Source of the DNA: UBA10677 sp045654245
GTDB taxonomy: Bacteria; Bacillota; Clostridia; Christensenellales; Pumilibacteraceae
Reading direction: 5' to 3'
Length of the DNA stretch: 6,489 nt
Assembly: GCA_045654245.1 (NCBI GenBank)
Contig: JAZOMX010000022.1
Coordinates: forward strand, 1-6,489
Part shown: positions 1-6,202 of the stretch, in pieces
Layout: each line of letters starts with the position of its first letter
Numbering within the stretch: the first letter of the stretch is position 1
The notes under the pieces: model-generated
Seen by the model: only the letters and a program-made list of their open reading frames with translations
Told to the model about the DNA's origin: nothing
Databases searched by the model: none
Position numbers and translations under genes: made by a program

Positions 1-116
1 CTGAGTGGAACAAGAAGGCTGAGGACCTTGCAGCTCGCTTCGTTAAGAACTTCGTTAAGTACACCGGAAACGACGCAGGTAAGGCTCTAGTTAAGGCTGG
101 TCCTCAAGTAAAGTAA
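1..116 (+). CDS. pckA: Phosphoenolpyruvate carboxykinase (ATP), C-terminal end only
   Basis: This is the 3' end of a gene that starts before the window. The readable frame begins at base 3 and gives 37 residues ending in TAA at 114-116. The tail reads FVKNFVKYTGNDAGKALV followed by KAGPQVK. From memory this closely matches the C-terminus of ATP-dependent PEP carboxykinases, such as the E. coli ending FIDNFDKYTDTPAGAALV then AAGPKL. The enzyme interconverts oxaloacetate plus ATP with PEP plus CO2 in the cytoplasm; in anaerobes it often runs toward oxaloacetate. The catalytic P-loop and metal site lie outside the window. Codons are strongly biased (AAG for Lys, TTC for Phe, AAC for Asn), unlike the genes that follow, which suggests high expression. 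A terminator follows directly, so it is a separate unit from the next operon. Confidence 0.88.
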   Translation, partial: EWNKKAEDLAARFVKNFVKYTGNDAGKALVKAGPQVK

Positions 117-139
117 TTTCGGTTTAACTGAATAAAATT

Positions 140-176
140 AGAAGTGGATTTCACTATGAAGTTCACTTCTTTTTTT
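140..176 (+). terminator. Rho-independent terminator after pckA
   Basis: Bases 140-153 pair with 157-170 to give about 14 continuous base pairs, including two G-T wobbles, around a three-base loop. The outer stem is AGAAGTG against CACTTCT. It is followed by seven T (170-176) and then GTTT. It starts about 24 bases after the pckA stop codon and just ahead of the next promoter, so it separates the two units. Confidence 0.93.
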
Positions 177-185
177 GTTTTGCCG

Positions 186-214
186 TTGACATAGAATAAA
201 TGGTGTGATATAAT
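186..214 (+). promoter_or_regulatory. Consensus SigA (sigma-70) promoter of the five-gene operon
   Basis: The -35 box TTGACA (186-191) and -10 box TATAAT (209-214) both match the consensus exactly and are 17 bases apart. A TGA at 206-208 just before the -10 box gives an extended -10 element (TGN). Transcription should start near 220-222, leaving a leader of about 38 bases. I see no operator-like inverted repeat, no CcpA-type cre site and no riboswitch fold in that short leader. Confidence 0.92.
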
Positions 215-258
215 TAAAAAAGCACTAAAACTTTACTTATATAAAATGGAGGAATATT

Positions 259-1041
259 ATGAGACTTGGAAGAATTAACAATAACTATACTAAAGAAGGC
301 TTTGATTTAACTAAAGCGCAAGGTATGGATTTTGCTGAAATTTGTTGTAACTACGCTAGTGACGCTGAAAAATTGATTAATGCTAAAGATGATGTAAAAG
401 CGCAAATAGAGCGTACGGGGATAGCGATTTCGTGTGTTGGTAGATGGAATCACGATTTGCAAGAAAACGGTGCAATTAACGAGGAAAAACTCGCTCAATA
501 TATCGAACTTATGGAAACCGCCGTATATCTTGGTGCAAAAACCTTCGTTTGTGGATGCAATTATGACGATAGCGTAAGTTTGTTTACAAACTACAAAAAC
601 GCAATTTATATGTTCAAAACTCTAGTTGAGAAAGCAAACGGACGAATTAAGGTTGCTATCCAAAACTGCAACTGGAATAATTTTATCGTTTCGCCGAGCC
701 AGTGGGAAATAGTTTTAGGCGAAGTTCCGGGGCTATATATTAAGTACGACGCGTCGCACGCTTATAATCGCAACGAGCCGTATCTCGACCAACTTTCCGA
801 CTGGGGAAAGAGGGTTGCGCACGTTCATATTAAAGGAACGGTGCACGCTGGTAAAAATCACGTTGACGACCCGCCTGCAGGTATGGACGATATCAACTGG
901 CCGTCCCTTTTTGCGATTTTATATTCGATAGGCTACGACGGAGATTTGAGTATCGAACCTCACTCTAGAGTATGGAATGGCGAACTTGGTAACGCAGGCG
1001 TATTGTTTACTAGAGATTTTATCCGTAAATTTATGCTTTAA
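259..1041 (+). CDS. Sugar phosphate isomerase/epimerase-like TIM-barrel protein
   Basis: This 260-residue cytoplasmic protein has the pattern of the xylose-isomerase-like TIM-barrel family (AP_endonuc_2 fold; tagatose/psicose 3-epimerases, IolE/IolI and many uncharacterised sugar enzymes). Visible landmarks are YDASH (D164, H167), AHVHIKG (H190), the PPAGMDDINW segment (205-214) and SIEPH near the end (E233). D164, H190 and E233 fit three of the four metal ligands of the 3-epimerases. The fourth, normally a Glu at the end of the middle strand, falls at Q135 in VAIQNCNWNNF, so classical epimerase chemistry is uncertain. The ATG start follows TGGAGGAA with a six-base spacer and the operon promoter. 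The family is clear, but the substrate is unknown; an alpha-galactoside-derived sugar is a guess from context. The next gene starts two bases after the stop. Confidence 0.82.
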   Translation: MRLGRINNNYTKEGFDLTKAQGMDFAEICCNYASDAEKLINAKDDVKAQIERTGIAISCVGRWNHDLQENGAINEEKLAQYIELMETAVYLGAKTFVCGCNYDDSVSLFTNYKNAIYMFKTLVEKANGRIKVAIQNCNWNNFIVSPSQWEIVLGEVPGLYIKYDASHAYNRNEPYLDQLSDWGKRVAHVHIKGTVHAGKNHVDDPPAGMDDINWPSLFAILYSIGYDGDLSIEPHSRVWNGELGNAGVLFTRDFIRKFML

Positions 1042-1043
1042 AA

Positions 1044-1940
1044 ATGGGAAAAGTTTTTAATATTCAGCGTTTTTCCGTTGACGACGGACCAGGCGTAAGG
1101 ACGACCGTATTCTTAAAAGGCTGTCCTCTAAACTGTGTATGGTGCCATAACCCCGAGTCGAAGAGAGTAGAATCACAGTTGTTTTTTGATGCGCCAAAAT
1201 GCGTTAATTGTGGTAAATGCGCAATCGTTTGTAGTCAAGGTTGCCACGATTTTTCTAGTGGCGAACATATTTTTAATAGGGAGAAATGCGTTTTATGTGG
1301 TAAGTGCATTTCTGTCTGTCCGTTAGGTTTGTTTGAAATTGTTGGGCAAGAAATGACTTCGGACGAGGTAATAGCCGAAGTGCTTAAAGATAAGGTCTTT
1401 TACGACAATTCTAACGGAGGAATTACTCTTTCGGGTGGCGAGCCAACCATGCAATTCCATTTTGCGCTTGAAATCCTTGAAAAAGCGAAAGCAAACGGAA
1501 TTCATACTGCGCTTGAAACTTGTGGATATTGTGAAAAAGAACGGCTAATTAAACTTGCGCAAAAAGTTGACTTATTTTTGTACGACTACAAAGAAACCAA
1601 TCCGCAAAAGCACGAAGAGTTTACGGGAAAGAACAATAAAAAGATATTATCTAACCTCGAAACGCTATCTACGATAGGGAGCAAAGTCATTTTGCGCTGT
1701 CCTATAATTCCAGGGCTAAACGATAGAGATGAGCATTTCAAAGGAATTTGCGCCGTTGCTAACGAGTACGATTGTATAACTGAAATAAATATACTGCCTT
1801 ATCACCCGTTGGGCATTGACAAGGAAAGGAAACTAGGTAAGAGTGAAACTTTACAAGTCGTTACGCCAATGAAAAAAGAAGTTTTAAGGTGGGTAAAGCA
1901 GATTAAAAAAAGCACTAAAAAGCCTGTTAAAGACCTTTAA
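1044..1940 (+). CDS. Glycyl-radical-enzyme activating protein (radical SAM, PflA-like)
   Basis: This 298-residue radical SAM enzyme should use a [4Fe-4S] cluster and S-adenosylmethionine to make a 5'-deoxyadenosyl radical, which takes a hydrogen from a glycine of a partner glycyl radical enzyme. The N-terminus has the family signature FNIQRFSVDDGPGVRTTVF, followed by the CxxxCxxC motif at C27, C31 and C34. A ferredoxin-like insert follows with two CxxCxxCxxxC sets: C53, C56, C59, C63 and C82, C85, C88, C92. SGGEP at 130-134 is the SAM-binding motif. Two extra clusters are typical of activases other than PflA itself, such as those for glycerol or choline-type enzymes, and length is normal. ATG lies two bases after the previous stop with no clear Shine-Dalgarno sequence, so translation is probably coupled. 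No partner glycyl radical enzyme is encoded in the window. Confidence 0.92.
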   Translation: MGKVFNIQRFSVDDGPGVRTTVFLKGCPLNCVWCHNPESKRVESQLFFDAPKCVNCGKCAIVCSQGCHDFSSGEHIFNREKCVLCGKCISVCPLGLFEIVGQEMTSDEVIAEVLKDKVFYDNSNGGITLSGGEPTMQFHFALEILEKAKANGIHTALETCGYCEKERLIKLAQKVDLFLYDYKETNPQKHEEFTGKNNKKILSNLETLSTIGSKVILRCPIIPGLNDRDEHFKGICAVANEYDCITEINILPYHPLGIDKERKLGKSETLQVVTPMKKEVLRWVKQIKKSTKKPVKDL

Positions 1941-1960
1941 TAATATATGGAGAAAAAGTT

Positions 1961-2248
1961 ATGTATAAAATTTTTGTCGTATTTAAGTGTAAAGATAAGA
2001 TGAGGGAGGCGTTTGTAAAACGTGTTAAAGAAGAGGGAATAGTCGATTTAGTGCGTGCCGAGGACGGTTGTGGTAGATACGACTACTATTATTCGGAAAA
2101 AGACGAGAACGAACTTTTGCTAATTGAAGAGTGGGAGAGCAAGCGTCATCAAGAAATTCATATCGAACAACCGCATATGGCAAGACTTCGCGAATTTAAG
2201 AATGACTATATTTTAACAACTACGCTTGGCGAATTTGAGATTAAATAG
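1961..2248 (+). CDS. Small ABM-fold protein (antibiotic biosynthesis monooxygenase family; LsrG-like size)
   Basis: This 95-residue protein fits the dimeric alpha/beta-barrel ABM family in size and pattern: a first strand MYKIFVVFKC, a helix, then EDGCGRYDYYYS (34-45), a strand ending in EEW (W58), and a helix with H67 and PHM (P71, H72) before a last strand. The family includes quinol and polyketide monooxygenases needing no cofactor, but also LsrG, an isomerase of phosphorylated autoinducer-2 that is about the same length. In a probably anaerobic sugar operon, an isomerase or mutarotase-like role is as plausible as an oxygenase; this is inference. ATG follows TGGAGA (1948-1953), 20 bases after the activase stop. 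The next gene's ribosome binding site overlaps this stop codon. Family likely, reaction unknown. Confidence 0.75.
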   Translation: MYKIFVVFKCKDKMREAFVKRVKEEGIVDLVRAEDGCGRYDYYYSEKDENELLLIEEWESKRHQEIHIEQPHMARLREFKNDYILTTTLGEFEIK

Positions 2249-2256
2249 GTGGAAAA

Positions 2257-4503
2257 ATGATAACTGTAAAATTACCTTATATAAAGATTGATACTCCGGC
2301 AACCACGCTACTTTTTAAGGTTGACACTTGCGTAAAGAAAGAAGAAAATACCCATTACGCTATGATTCCGTATAAGTATGTAGCAACTATGCACTACGGT
2401 AAGAAACTTTCGGGATTTGACAATTTCGAGGCGTTTAACCGCGCTCCTTTCGTGATAGACCGTGTTGGTGGCGCGATGGACGACTATCTTAAAGTGCGTA
2501 TGCCGTACTCGTCGGTGGGGATGGGTATGAACAAAGAGGTTGCCCTAATTGTCGATAACGCCGACGGAACTAACGTTAACCGCTTTGAATTCGTAAGCGC
2601 AACCGTTGTTAAAGGAGGCGTTGAGTTTGACGATATGCCGTACGCGAGAAAGGGCGACGAAACGCTAGTCTTAACGCTCAAAGACGAGGTAACGGCGCTA
2701 ACTTTACAGCAGTTTTATACGACTTTTGCCGATAGCGACGTAATTGCTTGCTGTCAAAAACTAATAAACGGCAACGAAAAAAGCGTGTTTATTAGGAAAA
2801 TTTCGTCGTTACAGTGTGATTTGCCTGATAAAGAATATTTAATATCCACTTACGACGGAGCGTGGATTGCGGAAAGATATCGCCATCAAACGCTAATAAA
2901 GTCAGGCGTGTTCCAAATCGACAGCAAAACAGGTGCGTCGTCGCCTACGCATAATCCGTTCTTTACGGTAGAGGGAACGGGTAGAAATAATAATGCGTAC
3001 GGGTTTAACCTTGTTTACAGCGGAAATCATAAGGAGCAAGTAGATATCAATCCGTGTGGTTTTACGCGCGTAATTACAGGTATGAGCGATTATCTGCTAA
3101 ATTACGAGGTAAAGGGAGGAGAAAGTTTTACCACGCCACAAGCGATAATGGTGCGTGCAAACGACGTTGGTGGAATAACCGAGCAAATGCACGGCTTTAT
3201 TCTTAATCATATTATCAATCCCGATTTTGCGTACAAAGAACGCCCGGTGCTCTTTAACCACTGGGAGGGTACGGGAATAAATTTCAATGAAGAAATCTTA
3301 ATCGAAATGGCGGACGTAGCAAAAGAAGTTGGAATTGAACTTTTCGTTATGGACGACGGTTGGTTTGGCGAGCGTAACGACGATACCACTAGCCTTGGCG
3401 ACTGGTGGGTAAATAGAAAAAAATTCCCTAACGGCTTAAGCGGACTATCTAAAGCGATTAAAGATAGAGGTATGAAATTCGGAATTTGGGTAGAGCCCGA
3501 AATGATATGTAAAGACAGTTATCTTTACCGTGAGCACCCCGAATATGCCGTTGAAATGCCAGGAAGAGAGCCTATTCCAAGACGAAATCAGTTGCTAATT
3601 GATATGTCTAACCCTAAAGTCGTGGAGCGTATTTACAATGACCTATGCGCTGTTTTTGACGAATGCCAACCCGATTACGTAAAGTGGGATTATAACCGCC
3701 ACGTTTTGGATATTTACTCCAATCACGATTTTAAGAGTGGAGAATTTTTCCATAAACTCATACTAGGAACTTACAAATTACTTTCGCTTTTAACGAAACG
3801 CTATCCTAAGATATTGTTTGAATCGTGTTCGTCGGGTGGATGCAGATACGACCTCGGTATGTTCTTCTATACGCCTCAAACTTGGGGAAGTGATAATTCG
3901 AATACTTGGGCAAGAACTTCTATTCAATGCGGAACGCTTACTGCGTACCCACAAAGCACTTTTGGAGCGCACGTAACTCGTGACGAATGTATGTTTGGCT
4001 ATAAAGTTGCCTCGCTAGAGGACAGATTTAACCTCAACTGCGTTGGAGCGTTCGGGTACGAATTCGATTTCCGCAAATTTTCGGATAAAGACTTAAATAT
4101 TATGAAAGAGCAAGTTCGTTTTTATAAAGAACGTCGCACTCTTTTGCAGTATGGAAAATATATAACTCTCGACAATATCTTTGACGGAGAGGGTAAAGAA
4201 TATTCGTATATCGTCGTTTCTCCCGATAAAAGTGAGGCTATACTCACGCTCGTTACGAAGGACTATACGATGAATATGCACCCGCATCTTTATCGACTCG
4301 AAGGTCTTGACGCAAACGCAAAATATCAAGTTACTATGAGACCTCAAGCAAACGTAAACCCACGAAAGCATATTTCGTTCGTTGCTGGTGGCGATACTCT
4401 AATGGAGTATGGTATTGATTTCGATTACCTAGCCGACCGTACTGACAGCGAAGAATACGGCGGTATTTCGACGAGACTGTATTATATAAAAAAGATTGAC
4501 TAA
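2257..4503 (+). CDS. Alpha-galactosidase, glycoside hydrolase family 36
   Basis: This 748-residue protein should hydrolyse terminal alpha-galactosyl residues (melibiose, raffinose type) with retention. It has the GH36 order: an N-terminal beta-sandwich to about residue 320, a TIM barrel, and a short C-terminal beta domain. Barrel landmarks are NHWEG (W336), VMDDGWFG (D366, D367 for sugar binding), KWDYNRH (nucleophile D478), CSSGGCRYD (C524 onward) and PQTWGSDNSN (acid/base D546). As I recall, W336, D366, D367 and D478 coincide in number with those of the well-studied Geobacillus enzyme, so the core is collinear. Family members usually read GGGR where this one reads GGCR. There is no signal peptide, so it acts inside the cell on imported oligosaccharides. 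ATG follows AGGTGG, which overlaps the previous stop. The stop overlaps the next start by one base. Exact substrate is not shown by sequence. Confidence 0.95.
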   Translation: MITVKLPYIKIDTPATTLLFKVDTCVKKEENTHYAMIPYKYVATMHYGKKLSGFDNFEAFNRAPFVIDRVGGAMDDYLKVRMPYSSVGMGMNKEVALIVDNADGTNVNRFEFVSATVVKGGVEFDDMPYARKGDETLVLTLKDEVTALTLQQFYTTFADSDVIACCQKLINGNEKSVFIRKISSLQCDLPDKEYLISTYDGAWIAERYRHQTLIKSGVFQIDSKTGASSPTHNPFFTVEGTGRNNNAYGFNLVYSGNHKEQVDINPCGFTRVITGMSDYLLNYEVKGGESFTTPQAIMVRANDVGGITEQMHGFILNHIINPDFAYKERPVLFNHWEGTGINFNEEILIEMADVAKEVGIELFVMDDGWFGERNDDTTSLGDWWVNRKKFPNGLSGLSKAIKDRGMKFGIWVEPEMICKDSYLYREHPEYAVEMPGREPIPRRNQLLIDMSNPKVVERIYNDLCAVFDECQPDYVKWDYNRHVLDIYSNHDFKSGEFFHKLILGTYKLLSLLTKRYPKILFESCSSGGCRYDLGMFFYTPQTWGSDNSNTWARTSIQCGTLTAYPQSTFGAHVTRDECMFGYKVASLEDRFNLNCVGAFGYEFDFRKFSDKDLNIMKEQVRFYKERRTLLQYGKYITLDNIFDGEGKEYSYIVVSPDKSEAILTLVTKDYTMNMHPHLYRLEGLDANAKYQVTMRPQANVNPRKHISFVAGGDTLMEYGIDFDYLADRTDSEEYGGISTRLYYIKKID

Positions 4504-5093
4504 TGAAGATTATTGACATAACTCAGCCTGTTCTTAACTGCAAAGTTTATCCCGGAGACCCAGAGCCAAAACTAGAACGCATTTACGAAACGGCAAAAAA
4601 CGACGCGTGTAATCTTTCAACGCTATCAATGTGTTTGCATAACGGAACTCATATCGACGCGCCCTTTCACTTTATTGAGAAAGGTAAAACGATTGATAAG
4701 ATTGATTTATCGTCGTTTGTCGGCGATTGTTTCGTCGCTAATGAAAGTGGCGATATTCACGCTAAAAAAGCGCGTGAAATACTATGCCGTGCGCAAAAGG
4801 CTGGTGCAGACAAACGAATATTGATTGCAGGCGAAATAACGATTACGGAAGAGGGAGCAAAGGTTTTTGCTGATAGCGGATTGTTGCTTTTAGGTAATGA
4901 AAGTCAGTCGGTAGGACCGTTAAACGCGCCTATGCCCGTGCATTTAATTTTGCTCGGCAAAGGAGTAGTTTTGCTTGAAGGGATAGTTCTAAACGGAGTT
5001 AAAGAGGGAAAATACTTTCTTTCTGCTACGCCCCTTAATATTGAGGGCGGAGACGGTGCGCCGTGTAGAGCGTACTTAATAGATAACGAATAG
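4503..5093 (+). CDS. Cyclase family protein (kynurenine formamidase-like metal hydrolase)
   Basis: This 196-residue protein belongs to the metal-dependent cyclase/formamidase family (KynB, isatin hydrolase and polyketide-cyclase-like proteins). It opens with DITQPV and VYPGDP (positions 5-20) and carries the defining motif HNGTHIDAPFHF, giving metal ligands H46, H50 and D52 and the likely catalytic H56. H147 and E159 in the stretch MPVHLILLGKGVVLLEG fit the later conserved His and Glu. Family members hydrolyse N-formyl, cyclic amide or lactone-like bonds. Kynurenine formamidase itself is possible, but no tryptophan-degradation gene is nearby, so a role on a sugar lactone or related product is equally open. 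ATG overlaps the alpha-galactosidase stop (TAATG) and has no Shine-Dalgarno sequence, so translation should be coupled. It is the last gene before a terminator. Confidence 0.88.
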   Translation: MKIIDITQPVLNCKVYPGDPEPKLERIYETAKNDACNLSTLSMCLHNGTHIDAPFHFIEKGKTIDKIDLSSFVGDCFVANESGDIHAKKAREILCRAQKAGADKRILIAGEITITEEGAKVFADSGLLLLGNESQSVGPLNAPMPVHLILLGKGVVLLEGIVLNGVKEGKYFLSATPLNIEGGDGAPCRAYLIDNE

Positions 5094-5116
5094 TTATTAA
5101 AACTACAAAAACTGTC

Positions 5117-5145
5117 AAACGCCCCCCCAAAGGGCGTTTTTCTTT
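5117..5145 (+). terminator. Rho-independent terminator ending the five-gene operon
   Basis: AAACGCCC (5117-5124) pairs perfectly with GGGCGTTT (5132-5139), giving 8 bp around a seven-base loop CCCCAAA. The T-rich tail TTTTTCTTT runs from 5137 to 5145. It lies 23 bases after the cyclase stop and only 34 bases ahead of the nucleotidyltransferase ATG. Confidence 0.9.
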
Positions 5146-5179
5146 GGATAAAAATAATGGCGCGAGGCATACTAACGGT

Positions 5180-6169
5180 ATGAATGCAATAATACTTGCG
5201 GGCGGATTTGGCTCGCGCTTAAAACCTCTTACGGATACCGAGCCAAAGCCTATGCTTAAGTTGGCTTGCGTGCCTATGCTAGATTACGTCGTAAGTGGGC
5301 TTTACGCTCACTACATCAAAGATATGATTTTTACGCTTGGATACAAGGGCGAGCGAGTGGAAAGTTACGCTAAGGGATATCGTGACGTAAACGCAAGATT
5401 TACTTGCGAGGATACACCTTTAGGCACGGCTGGAGCGGTCAAAAAAGCGGAAAATATGCTTGACGAAAAGTTTATCGTAATAAGCGGAGACGGTCTTTCT
5501 AATATTGATTTAGACGGTATGATTGTACGCCACTACGAGAGCGGAGCGGAAATTACTATGGCGGTAACGAGCGTAAAAAACCCTACGCTTTACGGCGTAG
5601 TTTGTACCGATTTTCTTGATAACGTAACAGGATTTTATGAAAAACCGAGCACTTTAGAGTATGGTAATTTAGTTAATACGGGTGTGTATATTATCAATAA
5701 ATCGGTGCTAGAATTAGTCCCTAAAAATGAGTTCTTTGATTTTTCAAAAAACTTGTTTCCTTATTTCGTTGGTAGCGGAAAAATGAAAGTTTTTCGTCAC
5801 GACGGATACTGGTGCGATATAGGTGACAAGAAAAGTTTTTATCGTGCTAATTTCCGTATGAAACACGGCGGATTTTACGAGCGTGCTCCGAGAAAAGAAA
5901 CGGAAAGCCTAATAAAAATGGGAACGAATATTTTGGATTCGTCGGCGATTGTGTTAGGCAGAGCGCATAACTCGATTTTAGGCAAGGGTGTGAGAATAGC
6001 ATCTAGCGCAGATTTAGACGGGTGCGTAGTTTTAGACGGCGTGACGGTTACGGAGAGATATCGAAATGCAATTATCGGCGACGGATTTGTCGAATATGTG
6101 GATAGTATGCCGATAAAGAGCGATTTAACAAGCATAGGCACGAATAAAATGTTGCAATTTTCGTTCTAA
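5180..6169 (+). CDS. Sugar-1-phosphate nucleotidyltransferase (NDP-sugar pyrophosphorylase, mannose-1-P guanylyltransferase-like)
   Basis: This 329-residue enzyme should join a sugar 1-phosphate and an NTP to make an NDP-sugar plus pyrophosphate. The N-terminal Rossmann-like domain starts LAGGFGSRLKPLT (6-18), with K24 in PKPM, then GTAGA (82-86), SGDG (D104), YEKP (153-156), NTGVY (166-170) and GYWCDIG (209-215, metal-type D213). From about residue 250 short hexapeptide-like repeats suggest a left-handed beta-helix tail. It lacks the phosphomannomutase domain fused to some long homologues. The base (guanine, thymine or uracil) cannot be told by eye. I chose ATG 5180 because the conserved domain begins there; an in-frame TTG at 5144 would add 12 unconserved residues and start inside the terminator tail. 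The Shine-Dalgarno sequence is poor (GAGG 12 bases upstream) and no clear promoter is visible. Confidence 0.88.
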   Translation: MNAIILAGGFGSRLKPLTDTEPKPMLKLACVPMLDYVVSGLYAHYIKDMIFTLGYKGERVESYAKGYRDVNARFTCEDTPLGTAGAVKKAENMLDEKFIVISGDGLSNIDLDGMIVRHYESGAEITMAVTSVKNPTLYGVVCTDFLDNVTGFYEKPSTLEYGNLVNTGVYIINKSVLELVPKNEFFDFSKNLFPYFVGSGKMKVFRHDGYWCDIGDKKSFYRANFRMKHGGFYERAPRKETESLIKMGTNILDSSAIVLGRAHNSILGKGVRIASSADLDGCVVLDGVTVTERYRNAIIGDGFVEYVDSMPIKSDLTSIGTNKMLQFSF

Positions 6170-6186
6170 ACGATTGTATTTTTTTT
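6154..6186 (+). terminator. Possible weak terminator overlapping the nucleotidyltransferase stop
   Basis: GCAAT (6154-6158) can pair with ATTGT (6173-6177), and CGTT (6162-6165) with AACG (6169-6172) around the loop CTA, leaving a three-T bulge on the left side. Eight T follow (6179-6186). The stem is AT-rich and interrupted, and it contains the TAA stop (6167-6169). It is therefore plausible but weak, and it also overlaps the -35 box of the next gene. Confidence 0.4.
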
Positions 6187-6202
6187 AGTTGTGCTGTATA
6201 AT
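6174..6202 (+). promoter_or_regulatory. Promoter of the ribonuclease J gene
   Basis: The -10 box TATAAT (6197-6202) is perfect. At 17 bases upstream lies TTGTAT (6174-6179), which matches the -35 consensus in its three key bases TTG. Transcription would start near 6208-6210, giving a leader of about 42 bases. The -10 box forms part of the inverted repeat described next. Confidence 0.72.

Noticed and set aside
215..258. A possible riboswitch or T-box in the leader of the five-gene operon.
   Set aside because: The leader is only about 38 bases, A-rich, and shows no stable stem or conserved aptamer bases.
259..1041. Reading the first operon gene as an AP endonuclease IV, which shares the same fold.
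   Set aside because: It lacks the endonuclease IV set of His/Asp/Glu zinc motifs, and the YDASH, VHIK and IEPH pattern with the PPAGMDDINW loop is typical of sugar isomerase-like members.
216..1920. A 15-base exact direct repeat, AAAAAAGCACTAAAA, at 216-230 (operon leader) and 1906-1920 (end of the activase gene).
   Set aside because: It is mostly A, one copy lies inside coding sequence, and there is no further copy or flanking symmetry. Chance is the simplest explanation.
2484..4519. Several open frames of 60-92 codons on the minus strand opposite the alpha-galactosidase gene.
   Set aside because: They show no recognisable motifs, no ribosome binding sites or promoters, and sit fully opposite a well-conserved gene; they are by-products of its codon usage.
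5084..5118. A TTGACA box on the minus strand (5118-5113), which could start an antisense transcript into the cyclase gene.
   Set aside because: The sequence 17 bases on is AACTAT, a poor -10 box, and no minus-strand gene follows. The hexamer is partly a by-product of the terminator stem.
5144..5179. An earlier TTG start (5144) for the nucleotidyltransferase.
   Set aside because: It lies within the T-rich tail of the terminator, has no ribosome binding site, and adds residues ahead of a domain that normally begins at the NAIILAGG strand.
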